From Methylocystis iwaonis (lineage in GTDB: Bacteria; Pseudomonadota; Alphaproteobacteria; Rhizobiales; Beijerinckiaceae), in assembly GCF_027925385.1 (NCBI RefSeq), contig NZ_AP027142.1, positions 2,524,001-2,588,000 on the forward strand: a DNA stretch of 64,000 nt, given 5' to 3'. Below are positions 32,570 through 42,192 of this stretch, piece after piece. Under the pieces are notes generated by a model. It made no database searches. It had not been told where the DNA came from and saw only the letters and a list, made by a program, of their open reading frames with translations. The translations under genes were made by a program, and so were the position numbers. Position 1 is the stretch's first letter; every line of letters begins with the position of its first letter.

Positions 32570-34888
32570 ATGCCCGACCTTCTGCTCGAACTCTTCTCCG
32601 AGGAAATTCCCGCGCGCATGCAGCGGCAGGCGGCCGACGAGCTGAGGAAGCTCGTCACCAATGCGCTTGTCGAGCGCGGCCTGACCTATGAGGGCGCGGC
32701 CGCCTACGCCACGCCGCGGCGGCTCGCCTTGCAGGTGGTCGGCCTGCCCGGCCGCCAGCCGGACGTGCGCGAGGAGCGCAAAGGCCCGCGCGTCGGCGCG
32801 CCCGAGGCGGCGGTCGCCGGCTTTCTGAAAAGCGCCGGCCTTGCCTCGCTGGATCAGGCCAAGATCGAGAAGGATAAAAAGGGCGCAGAATTCTACCTCG
32901 CGGTCATCGAGCGCCCCGGCGCCGAGACCATCCAGGTGCTCGCCGACCTCCTGCCCGCGATCATCAAGAGCTTTCCCTGGCCGAAATCCATGCGCTGGGG
33001 CGCGGCCTCCGAGCGCAGCGACAGCCTGCGCTGGGTGCGCCCGCTGCATTCCATTATCGCGACCTTCGGCCCGGAAACGGAGACGCCGGAGATCGTGCCC
33101 TTCGAGGTCGACGGCATAAAGTCGGGCGATTTCACGCGCGGCCATCGCTTCATGGCGCCCGGCGAAATACGCGTGAAGCGCTTCGAGGACTACGCCATGT
33201 CGCTGGAGCGCGCCAAGGTCGTTCTCGACCCAGACCGCCGGCGCGACATTATTCTGCATGACGCCAAAGACCTCGCCTTCGCGCAGCATCTTGAGCTCGT
33301 CGAGGACGCGGGGCTTCTGGAGGAAGTCTCCGGCCTCGTCGAATGGCCGGTGACGCTGATGGGGTCTTTCGACGAAAGCTTCCTCTCGGTTCCGCCGGAA
33401 GTCATTCGCGCGACGATCCGCGTGAACCAGAAGTGCTTCGTGCTGCGTAAGCAGGACGGAACCCTCGCCAATCGCTTCATCCTCGTCTCGAACATCGAGG
33501 CGAGCGACCATGGTGCGACCATCGTCGCGGGCAATGAGCGGCCCATCGCCGCGCGCCTGTCGGACGCGAAATTCTTCTACGAGACAGATCTGAAGACGAA
33601 GCTCGAAGAGCGCCTGCCCAAGCTCGACCAGATCGTCTTCCATAAGCTGCTTGGCACGCAAGGCGAGCGCGTGAGCCGGATCGCATCAGGAGCGAAGGAG
33701 TTGGCGCCAACCGTCGGTGCCGCTCCGGAAAAGGCTGAACGCGCTGGGATGCTCTGCAAGGCGGATCTCGTTACGGAAATGGTCGGCGAATTCCCCGAGC
33801 TGCAAGGCCTGATGGGCAGCTATTACGCTGCCGCACAGGGTGCAGACCCGTCTGTCGCCAACGCCTGCTATGAGCATTACAAGCCGCAAGGCCAGGGAGA
33901 TTACGCGCCGACCGATCCAGTATCCATCGCCGTCGCACTGTCCGACAAGCTGGATACATTGGTCGGCTTCTGGGCGATTGACGAGAAGCCGACCGGCAGC
34001 AAGGACCCCTATGCCCTTAGGCGTGCCGCGCTAGGACTGGTCAAATTGGTGCTGGAGAATGAATTGCGGCTGCCACTCGGGCGGGCGCTATACGAGTCCT
34101 ATAAAATCTACGTCAATCAAATTCATCAGCTAAATCGCCTCGTCGCAGACCGCTTAGTAATATTCAACAAAAGCGAGAAATTGATCCTAGAAAATTACTC
34201 TCAGTTCGGCCGTGTTTTTGGCACCGATGAGGAATTTGAGAAGCTGAAGAATATGCAAAGCAGTAGCGGCTGGGAATACGACGCTATCGTCTGGCACCAG
34301 CCTCACGGTGCATTCATCCCAAGTCTTCTCGAATTTTTCGTCGATCGCCTCAAGGTCTACTTGCGCGACAAGGGCGCCCGTTACGATCTCATTGACGCGG
34401 CGCTCGGCGCCGTGGCCCTCGCCGACGGCGAGGCGGCCGCGCCGCTTCAGGACGATCTGCTCATGATCACCAAGAAAGTCGAAGCGCTCGATTCCTTCCT
34501 CGCCACCGACGACGGCAAGAACCTGCTCGCCGGCTTCAAGCGCGCCGTGAATATTCTGAAAGCCGAGGAAAAGAAGGACGGCCCCGAGGCCTACGCCCAG
34601 CGCCACGCGCCGAATCTGCGCATCGAACCGCAGGAGCACAAGCTCGCCGCCGCCATCGCCCGCGCCGGCGAGGAGACCGCCGAGCGGCTCACGAAGGAAG
34701 ACTTCGCCGGCGCCATGCGCGCGCTCTCCAAGCTGCGCGAGCCGGTGGACGAATTCTTCGACAAGGTGACGGTGAACGCCGAAAACGCCGACCTGCGCCT
34801 CAACCGCCTGCGCCTGCTCGCCGAGTTGCGCCGCGTGATGATGGGCGTGGCGGATTTCGGCAAGGTCGCAGGCGAGGCGACGGCCTGA
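32570..34888 (+). CDS. glyS: Glycyl-tRNA synthetase beta subunit
   Basis: 772 residues from [20 protein letters not shown], the classic GlyS start. [98 protein letters not shown] and the C-terminal DALR-like domain all match. Together with an alpha subunit it charges tRNA-Gly. Between about 33700 and 34330 the DNA is AT-richer and uses codons rare in its neighbours (TTA, GTA, ATA, CTA at 34090-34200). The segment of about 60 residues after [19 protein letters not shown] looks inserted relative to ordinary GlyS. glyQ is not adjacent. Confidence 0.93.
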   Translation: MPDLLLELFSEEIPARMQRQAADELRKLVTNALVERGLTYEGAAAYATPRRLALQVVGLPGRQPDVREERKGPRVGAPEAAVAGFLKSAGLASLDQAKIEKDKKGAEFYLAVIERPGAETIQVLADLLPAIIKSFPWPKSMRWGAASERSDSLRWVRPLHSIIATFGPETETPEIVPFEVDGIKSGDFTRGHRFMAPGEIRVKRFEDYAMSLERAKVVLDPDRRRDIILHDAKDLAFAQHLELVEDAGLLEEVSGLVEWPVTLMGSFDESFLSVPPEVIRATIRVNQKCFVLRKQDGTLANRFILVSNIEASDHGATIVAGNERPIAARLSDAKFFYETDLKTKLEERLPKLDQIVFHKLLGTQGERVSRIASGAKELAPTVGAAPEKAERAGMLCKADLVTEMVGEFPELQGLMGSYYAAAQGADPSVANACYEHYKPQGQGDYAPTDPVSIAVALSDKLDTLVGFWAIDEKPTGSKDPYALRRAALGLVKLVLENELRLPLGRALYESYKIYVNQIHQLNRLVADRLVIFNKSEKLILENYSQFGRVFGTDEEFEKLKNMQSSSGWEYDAIVWHQPHGAFIPSLLEFFVDRLKVYLRDKGARYDLIDAALGAVALADGEAAAPLQDDLLMITKKVEALDSFLATDDGKNLLAGFKRAVNILKAEEKKDGPEAYAQRHAPNLRIEPQEHKLAAAIARAGEETAERLTKEDFAGAMRALSKLREPVDEFFDKVTVNAENADLRLNRLRLLAELRRVMMGVADFGKVAGEATA

Positions 34889-34936
34889 GGCAGGCGCACC
34901 TACGCCGGACGTAACACACCCTCGCCTCGCAGCCGC

Positions 34937-35088
34937 GTCATGGCCGGGCTTGTCCCGGCCATCCACGCCATGCAGATGCCAGAGCGTTTGGGCATGAGTT
35001 ACGACGGGGCACCTCGCCTACCGATCAGCACGTCCAAGGTGGGCCGTATCCCTCGGCGTGGATGGCCGGGACAAGCCCGGCCATGACG
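34937..35088. repeat. Family C inverted repeat
   Basis: GTCATGGCCGGGCTTGTCCC followed by GGCCATCCACGCC at the left, and GGCGTGGATGGCCGGGACAA to GCCCGGCCATGAC at the right, about 35 bases perfectly inverted at each end of a 152-bp element between glyS and the convergent lipoprotein gene. Could act as a bidirectional transcription barrier. Confidence 0.8.
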
Positions 35089-35103
35089 GTCGTGAGACGA
35101 CTG

Positions 35104-36393
35104 TTACGCCCCGTTCCCCGTAAAGCTCCTCGGCGCCGGGGAAATAATCTTCGCCGCGCCGCCGCCGATCTCGAGCACCGAAAGCCCGCGCTCATTCGTC
35201 CCATCGGGGCGGAAGCGGAAGACGCCGTCGGCGCCGTTGAAGCCCGATGGATTGGTGAGCACGCTTTCGGAATAGCGCTGCGAGCCCTGCGAGCGCGACA
35301 ATGCGATCGCCAGCGACACGGCGTCGTAAGCGAGCGTCGCGATGCGCGCCGGGTCGGAGCCGAATTTCGCCTTGTAGCGCTGCGCGAAGGCGTTGAAGCC
35401 GGCGTTCTCCGGCGCCGTGAACCAGGCGCCCTGCAGCGCCGGCAGGTTCAGCGCTCGCGCGTCGTTCCACAGGCCAGTGCCGATGATCTGCACCTTCTTC
35501 GAGTCGATGCCATTGGCGACCAGCTCTTTCGAGACGCCGCCCATCGCGTCGGCCTGTTCGGGGACGAAGATCGCGTCGAACTGGTCGCGGGCGGCTGCGA
35601 GGCGCTGGATGGATTCGCCCGGCGCGCCGGGCTTATAGCGCTCGATCATCGGCACGCGCAGGCCGTAATTCGCCGCGCTCTGCTGGAACTGCGCCAGCGC
35701 CAAGGTGCCGTAATCATTTTCGGGCGCCAGCACGGCGATGGATTTCTTGCCCCGCTGCGCCGCAAAGCTCACGCCGCGATCGACATAGCCTTCGACGAGG
35801 AAGGAGAGGAGATAATTCCCCTTCCCCGCCGCCGAGGAATCGGTCGAAAAAGCGATCACGGGCTTGCTGGCGGAATGCGCCACCCGGCCCGCTTCCTTCA
35901 CATCGGTCGCAAAGACCGGCCCGAGAATAATCTCCGCGCCCTCGTTGACCGCCTCCTGGGTCGCCGCGGCGGCGCCGGCCGGCGTGGATTTGTCGTCCTT
36001 GACCAGAATGGTCACGTCATTGGACCCGCTGTCGGCATAGGCGAGCTTGGCCGCGTTGCGCAAAGAGGCGCCGACCGACGACGGGCCATTGGGGCCGGTC
36101 AACGGCACCACGAGGCCGACCTTCACCGCGCCATTGCCGATCATCTCATTGGCGTCGGCGGTCGCGACCTGCCCCGAGGGCGGCGCGCCGGCGCCGAGAT
36201 TCTTCGCGCCGGGGATGCCCGGCCCCGCGCCCGGGTGGCAGGCAGCGAGCGTCAGCGCCGCCGCGCCGGCGAGAAGCCCCGCACGCAAGCGCCTGACAGC
36301 GCCGGGAAAACCGACTGAAAAACCCATATTCATAGAGACCCCGAGCCCCCGCGCCTGAGCCGCCAGGGCCGCGCGCGCATGTTTCCTGTGCAT
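35104..36393 (-). CDS. LpoA-like periplasmic-binding lipoprotein (penicillin-binding protein activator)
   Basis: 429 residues. After a basic N-terminus comes a lipoprotein signal with lipobox LTLAAC. The mature part is a type I periplasmic-binding fold (VKVGLVVPLTGPNGPSSVGA, ILGPVFATDVKEAGRV, IAFSTDSSAAG, VLAPENDYGTLA). Its position divergent from rsmI and yraN is the conserved yraM(lpoA)-yraL-yraN neighbourhood, so an LpoA-like role in activating peptidoglycan synthases is preferred over an amino-acid ABC receptor. An alternative start at 36333 would remove a 20-residue extension; GGGAGACGG supports 36393. Confidence 0.82.
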   Translation of the reverse strand: MHRKHARAALAAQARGLGVSMNMGFSVGFPGAVRRLRAGLLAGAAALTLAACHPGAGPGIPGAKNLGAGAPPSGQVATADANEMIGNGAVKVGLVVPLTGPNGPSSVGASLRNAAKLAYADSGSNDVTILVKDDKSTPAGAAAATQEAVNEGAEIILGPVFATDVKEAGRVAHSASKPVIAFSTDSSAAGKGNYLLSFLVEGYVDRGVSFAAQRGKKSIAVLAPENDYGTLALAQFQQSAANYGLRVPMIERYKPGAPGESIQRLAAARDQFDAIFVPEQADAMGGVSKELVANGIDSKKVQIIGTGLWNDARALNLPALQGAWFTAPENAGFNAFAQRYKAKFGSDPARIATLAYDAVSLAIALSRSQGSQRYSESVLTNPSGFNGADGVFRFRPDGTNERGLSVLEIGGGAAKIISPAPRSFTGNGA

Positions 36394-36526
36394 AGGGTCC
36401 GTCTCCCGATGCGAATGTCAATAGATGCGGCTTTTGGGCGTTAATTGAGGCCTTGCCGAGACCGCCCGGATCGTTCCATATTCCGAACATTCGGACGAAA
36501 AAACGAACAGTTTGGAGATTGCCAGC

Positions 36527-37441
36527 ATGGCCGCCGACGACGCCCCCTCTCCCGCCGCGGGCTACACGGCGTTCGGCCTGCGCGCCGAGGCCGAGAAAAT
36601 CGAACCCGGCCTGCATGTTGTGGCGACGCCGATCGGCAATTTGAAGGATATTTCCTTCCGCGCGCTCTCGACGCTCGCCGCCGCCGACGCCGTCGTGGCC
36701 GAGGATACGCGCGTCACCAAAAACCTGTTGGCGCATTACGGAATCTCGACGCCGCTCGTCGCCTATCATGAGCACAACGCGGCGGTGATTCGTCCGCATC
36801 TCCTCGCGCGGCTCGAATCCGGCGCGAAGCTTGCCCTCGTCTCCGACGCCGGCACGCCGCTCGTCTCGGACCCCGGCTTCAAGCTGGTGCAGGAGGCGCT
36901 AGAGAAGGGGCTGCACGTCACCTCCGTTCCCGGCCCTTCCGCCGTCCTGGCGTCGCTCGTCGTCGCCGGCCTGCCAACCGACCGCTTCTTCTTCGAAGGC
37001 TTCCTGCCACATAAGAGCGGCCCCCGGCGGGCGCGGCTTGCGGAGCTCGCGCAGATTCCCGGCACGCTAGTCTTCTTCGAAAGCCCCCGCCGCCTCGCCG
37101 AGACGCTGGCCGACTGCGCCGCCGTGCTCGGCCCTCGCAGCGCGGCCATCGCCCGCGAGCTGACCAAAATGTATGAATCCGTGCGGCGCGGGCGGCTGGA
37201 CGCGCTCTCCGAGGCGCTGGCCAATGAGGAGCCGCCCAGGGGCGAGATCGTGCTGCTGGTGGCGCCGCCAGAAGCGGGCGCGGCGGAGGTCGCGGCGGCG
37301 GATCTCGACGCGAAAATCGAGGCCGCCCTGGGGTCTTATTCGGTCAAAGACGCCGCCAGCGTCGTGTCGGCGGAGACCGGCCAGCCGCGCCGGCAGGTCT
37401 ATGCGCGGGCGCTGCAATTGGCGGCGGAGCGCGGGAAGTAA
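36527..37441 (+). CDS. rsmI: 16S rRNA (cytidine-1402-2'-O)-methyltransferase
   Basis: 304 residues from MAADDAPSPAAGYTAFGL (GGAG 10 nt upstream; an ATG five codons earlier is possible). GLHVVATPIGNLKDISFRAL, EDTRVTKNLLAHYGI, LVSDAGTPLVSDPGF, VPGPSAVLASLVVAGLPTDR, FEGFLPHKSGPRRARL and ELTKMYE are diagnostic of RsmI. It methylates the ribosomal decoding centre. Divergent from the LpoA-like gene and followed by yraN, the standard trio. Confidence 0.96.
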   Translation: MAADDAPSPAAGYTAFGLRAEAEKIEPGLHVVATPIGNLKDISFRALSTLAAADAVVAEDTRVTKNLLAHYGISTPLVAYHEHNAAVIRPHLLARLESGAKLALVSDAGTPLVSDPGFKLVQEALEKGLHVTSVPGPSAVLASLVVAGLPTDRFFFEGFLPHKSGPRRARLAELAQIPGTLVFFESPRRLAETLADCAAVLGPRSAAIARELTKMYESVRRGRLDALSEALANEEPPRGEIVLLVAPPEAGAAEVAAADLDAKIEAALGSYSVKDAASVVSAETGQPRRQVYARALQLAAERGK

Positions 37442-37449
37442 TGAGCCCT

Positions 37450-37553
37450 GTCATTCCCGACGCTCGCGGAGCGAGCGATGGGGAATCCAGAGCAAACCAG
37501 CGCTATTTTGGCTCTGGATTCCCGATCGGGCCTCTGGCCCGTCGGGAATGACA
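37450..37553. repeat. Family A palindromic repeat between rsmI and yraN
   Basis: Complete copy with GTCATTCCCGACGCTCGCGG, GGGAATCCAGAGC, the inverse GCTCTGGATTCCCGA and terminal CGGGAATGAC. It separates two genes normally adjacent, so it may uncouple them. Confidence 0.85.
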
Positions 37554-37646
37554 AAAGCCCCAAAAGCGGGAGTCTGAAGTAGAAATAGCTTATTAAAGTA
37601 ACGTAAGATCGCTCTCTTTTTTTGCAGCTCTTTTCATGGCGCAGTG

Positions 37647-38027
37647 ATGAAGCACAGGGACGAGGACGCGCGCCGCTCCGCATTTGCCTATGGCCTGCGC
37701 TCGGAAACCATCGCAGCCCTATGGCTGCGAGCGCAGCTCTATACGATCCTCGACCGGAATTTCCGAACGCAGGGCGGCGAGATCGACATTGTGGCAAAGC
37801 GCGGAGGCACAGTCGTTTTTGTCGAGGTGAAAGCGCGCGGCGATCTGGCGGAGGCGGCAATTGCGATTACGCCGCAAAAGCGGCGCCGCATCTCACGCGC
37901 TGTCGACCGTTGGATCGCCGCGAACCCTTGGGCGATGCGCTGCACGCTACGCGGCGACGCGATCTTCATCGCGCGGGGGAAGTTGCCGCAGCATTTGGAG
38001 AATGCTTTCGAGCTGCGGGTGGGGTGA
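37647..38027 (+). CDS. yraN: YraN (UPF0102) predicted endonuclease-like protein
   Basis: 126 residues from MKHRDEDARRSAFAYGLRSE (a GTG one codon earlier is possible). AALWLRAQLYTILDRNFRTQ, GGEIDIVAKRGGTVVFVEVK (the E...D...ExK nuclease-like core) and AITPQKRRRISRAVDRWI match UPF0102. The Holliday-junction-resolvase-like fold is known; cellular role is not. Same strand as rsmI, its usual partner. Confidence 0.93.
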   Translation: MKHRDEDARRSAFAYGLRSETIAALWLRAQLYTILDRNFRTQGGEIDIVAKRGGTVVFVEVKARGDLAEAAIAITPQKRRRISRAVDRWIAANPWAMRCTLRGDAIFIARGKLPQHLENAFELRVG

Positions 38028-38064
38028 TACTGTGCTGCTTGAAAGGACGACGGACTCGGGGAAT

Positions 38065-38166
38065 GTCATTCCCGGCAGGCCGCAGGCCTGACCGGGAATC
38101 CCGGGCCAAAGTAGCTGGTTTTGCTCTGGATTCCCGATCACTCGCTGCGCGAGCGTCGGGAATGAC
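38065..38166. repeat. Family A palindromic repeat downstream of yraN
   Basis: GTCATTCCCGGCAGGCCGCA through CGGGAATCCCGGGCC, then CTCTGGATTCCCGATC and CGTCGGGAATGACA. Lies between convergent yraN and phosphatase genes. Confidence 0.85.
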
Positions 38167-38190
38167 ACGAGCCCAATCGAGCGGATCGCA

Positions 38191-38928
38191 TCACCCCGCC
38201 GTATCCATAAACCGCCGCCGCTTTCCCTCCAGCGCCGCCGCCGTCAGCACGCCGCTCTTGAAGGCGTGGGTGTCGAGGTTGATTCGGGTCACCAGATTTT
38301 CCACGCGCGCATGCGGCGTGTGCCCATGCACGATCACCTTTTCGAACGCCCCCCGGTAATTCAAAAACTCATAGCGAATCCACATGAGATCGCCGGGCTC
38401 TTGCCGCTCCAGCGGCACATGCGGCCGCACGCCGGCGTGGCAGAAGAAATAGTCGCCATATTCTGCAGAAAGCTGCGTCTCTTCGAGAAAACGCCGATGC
38501 GATTGCGGGAAGCGCTCGAGCAACGCCGCCAGCACCGCCGGCGCGCCGCCGCGCTTCATCTCCCGGCCCGCGTCGACGCCATAGGAAGCGAGCGTGGTCA
38601 GACCGCCAAAGGCGACGAATTGGTCGAGCATCGCGGGGTCGTCGAGATAACGCAGTATCTCGTCTTCGTGATTGCCGCGCAGCGTCACAATCGGCGTTGG
38701 GAAATCGCGACGCGCCAGACGGTCGATGACGCCCCGCGAGTCGAGGCCGCGATCGACATAATCGCCGAGAAAAACGCAGACTGCCGCGCTGTAGTCGCCT
38801 TTGCGCAAATCGTCGTCTATGGTCTGGGTAAGACGCTCCAGCAGATCGGCTCGGCCATGAATGTCTCCGATTGCATAGATGCGCATGCCGTCCGGCGCCG
38901 CGGCGTTCGAGATCGTTGTTTCATCCAT
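38191..38928 (-). CDS. Serine/threonine phosphatase-type metallophosphoesterase
   Basis: 245 residues. The PPP-family motifs are all visible: IYAIGDIHGRADLL (GDxHG), VFLGDYVDRGLDS (GDxVDRG), VTLRGNHEDEI (GNHE), and histidines in FFCHAGVRPHVP and KVIVHGHTPH. The protein is cytoplasmic and resembles ApaH-like/bacterial PrpA-type phosphatases; dinucleoside tetraphosphate or phosphoprotein substrates are possible. It is divergent from haoA. Confidence 0.9.
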   Translation of the reverse strand: MDETTISNAAAPDGMRIYAIGDIHGRADLLERLTQTIDDDLRKGDYSAAVCVFLGDYVDRGLDSRGVIDRLARRDFPTPIVTLRGNHEDEILRYLDDPAMLDQFVAFGGLTTLASYGVDAGREMKRGGAPAVLAALLERFPQSHRRFLEETQLSAEYGDYFFCHAGVRPHVPLERQEPGDLMWIRYEFLNYRGAFEKVIVHGHTPHARVENLVTRINLDTHAFKSGVLTAAALEGKRRRFMDTAG

Positions 38929-38983
38929 CGGAACCTCCGATCCAATATTTTGGGCGCGCGGCGCGAATGGCGAAAACTGCCGA

Positions 38984-39000
38984 TGGCGCCATTGGCGCCA
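38984..39000. promoter_or_regulatory. Tandem palindrome upstream of haoA
   Basis: TGGCGCCA occurs twice with one base between (38984-38991 and 38993-39000). Each copy is a perfect 8-bp palindrome. The pair sits about 75 nt before the haoA ATG in the gap shared with the divergent phosphatase gene. Candidate operator; the binding protein is unknown. Confidence 0.4.
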
Positions 39001-39075
39001 CGGGCTGTGGTGCTTCCAATCATGGTTCCGCTATCGACAATGCCGCGATGACGAATCTCCCAGGCCGAGGGGCTA

Positions 39076-40779
39076 ATGCCGAAATTTAGTGCCATCCTGC
39101 GCCGCCGCTTTCTCGTCGGCCTTCTCGCGCTTTTCAGCGCCCTGACCGCTTCGCTTGCGCCCGGGCGCGCCGAGACGCCCGACGAGACCTACAAGGCGCT
39201 TGGCGTTTCCAAGGGCGCCACCCCCAAGGAACTCTATGAGGCGCTGGAAAAGCGTTATCATGATGAAACCCAGGGCGCGGGCAAGGGATCGCTGTCCAAA
39301 TATTGGGAGCCGATTCCGATCTCGAAATATCTGAACCCGCATTCCTTCTATAAGCCGCCGCAGACGATCGACGTCGACGCGACGCGCGCCCAATGCGTCG
39401 AATGCCACCAGCAGACCTCCCCCGGCTGGACTCATAGCTGGCAGAGGAGCGTCCATGGCAATCTGGATCAAATCCGTCATCTGCCGGACAGCGACTCCCG
39501 CGCCTATAAGAAGGCGATGATCAAGGAGGTCGAGGCGAACCTTCAGTCGATGGGCAAGCTCAAGGCCGGAGAGACGCTGAAGGAAGTCGGCTGCATCGAC
39601 TGCCACATGGGCGTCGGCCAGGATCACGGCCAGCATAAGACCGAGCTGAAAATGCCCGACGCCGCCGCCTGCGGCCAGTGTCACGTGCAGCAATTCGCCG
39701 AGCGCGAATCCGAGCGCGACACTTTCACCTGGCCGCAGGACCAGTGGAAGCCGGGCCATCCGTCACACGCGCTCTCCTATAAGGCCAATGTCGAGAACGC
39801 CATTTGGGCGGCGATGGAGCAGCGCGAAGTGGCCGAGGGCTGCACCTTCTGTCACACGCCGCAGACGACGTGTAACTCCTGCCATACGCGCCACGAATTT
39901 TCGGCCGTGGAGGCCCGCAAGCCGCAGGCCTGCGCGCAATGCCACAATGGCGTCGATCATAATGAGTTCGAAGGCTACATGCTTTCGAAGCATGGCACGG
40001 TCTATCAGGCGCGCGGCGATCAGTGGGATTGGAACGCCCGCCTCGCCGACTCGCTCGACAAGGGCCATATGAACGCGCCGACCTGCCAGTTCTGCCATAT
40101 GGAATATGAGGGCAAGTTCACGCACAATATGGTGCGCAAGTCGCGCTGGGCCTTCATGCCCATGCCAAAGATCGCCGACAATCTGAACCATCCCTGGTTC
40201 ACCGCGCGCAAGGAATCCTGGGTCTCGACCTGCTCGAACTGTCACTCCGACAGTTTCGCGCGCGCCTATCTCGACGGCATGGACAAGGGCGTCATCTCGG
40301 GGCTGGAAATCACTGAGAAGTCGCGCAGCGTGCTGGTGAAGCTCTACACCGACAAGCTGCTGCCGGGCCAGAAGACCAACCGCCCCGCGCCTCCGGCGCC
40401 CGAGAAGGACGACGCCGGCGCCTTCTTCCAGCTCTTCTGGCAGAAGGGCAATAATCCTTCGGCGGTGGAATATGAGTTCGCCGAAATGTGGGAGCACCAT
40501 CAGATCAAGCATTATAAGGCGCTCGCGCATATGAACCCTGGCGGCTACACCTATTCCGAAGGCTGGTCGCAGCTCATCAAGAGCGCCACAAAGATCAATG
40601 ACGAAGATACGCGCTTGCGCGAGGCGGCGGAGATTCGCACGGAGTTGAAGCGCATCTCCGGCGAGAAGCGCGGCGATCTCGAGTTCGACTCGCCGCAGCA
40701 ACGCCTCATCGCGGCGGGCCTTGGCGCCATCGCCGTACTGCTGGGCGGCGCGTTCCTGCTGAGAAGGAAGCGTCAGTAG
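39076..40779 (+). CDS. haoA: Octaheme hydroxylamine oxidoreductase (HaoA)
   Basis: 567 residues with a signal peptide ending near APGRA. Eight CxxCH haem-binding motifs start at residues 107, 173, 199, 256, 266, 286, 337 and 386. The C-terminal HMNPGGYTYSEGW contains Y491 and Y493, one of which is in the right region to be the tyrosine cross-linked to the P460 haem of the neighbouring subunit. A final hydrophobic helix (LIAAGLGAIAVLLGGAFLL) would anchor it in the membrane with the haem domain in the periplasm. HAO oxidises hydroxylamine; in methanotrophs it removes hydroxylamine made by methane monooxygenase from ammonia. haoB follows, and GAGGGG precedes the ATG. Confidence 0.96.
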   Translation: MPKFSAILRRRFLVGLLALFSALTASLAPGRAETPDETYKALGVSKGATPKELYEALEKRYHDETQGAGKGSLSKYWEPIPISKYLNPHSFYKPPQTIDVDATRAQCVECHQQTSPGWTHSWQRSVHGNLDQIRHLPDSDSRAYKKAMIKEVEANLQSMGKLKAGETLKEVGCIDCHMGVGQDHGQHKTELKMPDAAACGQCHVQQFAERESERDTFTWPQDQWKPGHPSHALSYKANVENAIWAAMEQREVAEGCTFCHTPQTTCNSCHTRHEFSAVEARKPQACAQCHNGVDHNEFEGYMLSKHGTVYQARGDQWDWNARLADSLDKGHMNAPTCQFCHMEYEGKFTHNMVRKSRWAFMPMPKIADNLNHPWFTARKESWVSTCSNCHSDSFARAYLDGMDKGVISGLEITEKSRSVLVKLYTDKLLPGQKTNRPAPPAPEKDDAGAFFQLFWQKGNNPSAVEYEFAEMWEHHQIKHYKALAHMNPGGYTYSEGWSQLIKSATKINDEDTRLREAAEIRTELKRISGEKRGDLEFDSPQQRLIAAGLGAIAVLLGGAFLLRRKRQ

Positions 40780-40789
40780 AAGCCGCTCC

Positions 40790-40984
40790 GTCATTGCGAC
40801 GAGCAAAGCGACGAAGCAATCCAGAGCCGTGGCGTCGCTCTGGCTTGCTTCGCTTCGCTCGCAATGACGGGCCTGATTTGTCATTCCCGGCGGGCTGCAA
40901 GCCCGACCGGGAATCCAGAGCCACAGAAGCGCTGGTTTTGCTCTGGATTCCCGATCGCTCTCTTTGCGAGCGTCGGGAATGACA
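40790..40984. repeat. Family B then family A repeats between haoA and haoB
   Basis: 40790-40869 is a family B copy (GTCATTGCGACGAGCAAAGC to CGCAATGACGG) and 40880-40984 a family A copy (GTCATTCCCGGCGGG to GCGTCGGGAATGAC). Two strong hairpins in a 234-nt gap between genes that work together may lower haoB expression relative to haoA. Confidence 0.85.
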
Positions 40985-41013
40985 TCGGACACAAATCGAC
41001 TGCGTGAGGGTGC

Positions 41014-41961
41014 ATGAAAACCATCGTCGGCGCCGGGCTCATCGCCATAGGCTGCGCGCTCCTCGGCTGGGCGGGATATTCAGCCCTGCGCCCCGCGTCC
41101 CACTACGCGCTGACGATCGCCGCCGCGCCCGAGGATGCGGCGAAGGAAGTCGCGAGCCTTGGCCTTGCGCCTGGCTCGCTGCAGCGTATCGAGATTTCGG
41201 TCCCCCAAGAACGGCGCCCCATCGCCGCCGGCCTTGTCGCGCGCGACGGCGAGCGGCTGAGCCCGCTCGTCTGGCGCAATGAGGTGACGGAGCCGATCCT
41301 GTTTTCGGACGTCTCCGCGGCAGACATTACGAAAGTGCTGGGGGCCATTCGCGATCATGTCGACGAAGACGCCATCGTTCTCGCCTGGTGGGATTTGTCG
41401 CGCGCCATTCGCCTCGCCGCGAAACGCAACGCGCCGCTCGACGACGCGCGCGCAAGCGGCCTGCTCATTCCCGCGGCGTGGCCCGGCGCGCAGGGCGCCG
41501 AGCAGGCGCGCTGGGGCGCGGGAGCGGTCCCGAAATCATCGGAAACATTCGACCGTTTCATCGACGCGCTGCTCTCGGACGAAAAGCGCGGCGCGCAGAC
41601 CTTATCCGAAATTGCGGCGGGCAAACCCGCCTATGTCGCCGTGCATATTTCCGATGTCTGGAAGGCGGCCGCCGCGCGGCCCGAGCGCCTGTCCATTGCC
41701 TATAAGGATTTCCCCTCCTCAGGCGTGTCGCATGGCGTCATCAAATCGGCCACGCAATGGATGCGTGAGCAGAAGATCGACGGCGGCTTCGCCGTGGAGC
41801 CGATCGGCGGCGCGACGCGGCTGCACTATTTCACGCGCAAGGGCGACAGCGACGCGTTGATCGCCAAGCTCTTACCTTTCTCGACGTCGAACCCCGCGCA
41901 ATTGGAAAGGCTGGAGCTTGTGTATCAGCACAAGAGCTGGTGGATTTATCGATTGAAGTAA
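41014..41961 (+). CDS. haoB: HaoB, partner protein of hydroxylamine oxidoreductase
   Basis: 315 residues from MKTIVGAGLIAIGCALLGWA (an N-terminal membrane segment), with GAGGGTG before the ATG. AIVLAWWDLSRAIRLAAKRN, LLIPAAWPGAQGAEQARWGA, KPAYVAVHISDVWKAA and IAYKDFPSSGVSHGVIKSAT are as in HaoB proteins encoded after haoA in ammonia- and methane-oxidisers. No haem motif is present; it probably faces the periplasm. Its biochemical role is not established. Confidence 0.9.
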   Translation: MKTIVGAGLIAIGCALLGWAGYSALRPASHYALTIAAAPEDAAKEVASLGLAPGSLQRIEISVPQERRPIAAGLVARDGERLSPLVWRNEVTEPILFSDVSAADITKVLGAIRDHVDEDAIVLAWWDLSRAIRLAAKRNAPLDDARASGLLIPAAWPGAQGAEQARWGAGAVPKSSETFDRFIDALLSDEKRGAQTLSEIAAGKPAYVAVHISDVWKAAAARPERLSIAYKDFPSSGVSHGVIKSATQWMREQKIDGGFAVEPIGGATRLHYFTRKGDSDALIAKLLPFSTSNPAQLERLELVYQHKSWWIYRLK

Positions 41962-41963
41962 TA

Positions 41964-42150
41964 ACGAGATCCGCTTGATCCGTTCGGCGCCATTCCCGAC
42001 GCTCGCGCCGTTTGGACACACAAGAAATCACCGCCGTCATTGCGAGGAGGCGGAGCCGACGAAGCAATCCAGGGCAGCGATGCGGCCCTGGATTGCTTCG
42101 CTTCGCTCGCAATGACGGGCTGAGTAAAACCAGCGCTCTCGTGGCTCGGG
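41964..42150 (+). repeat. Left arm of a long inverted repeat flanking a small gene
   Basis: Begins ACGAGATCCGCTTGATCCGT and continues through a complete family B element (42036-42117) into CCAGCGCTCTCGTGGCTC. The inverse complement of 42487-42668 matches it over roughly 185 bases with only scattered differences. Confidence 0.85.
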
Positions 42151-42192
42151 CTTGCAGCCCGCCGGGAATGACAAGGCCCGATGCGAGCGCGC

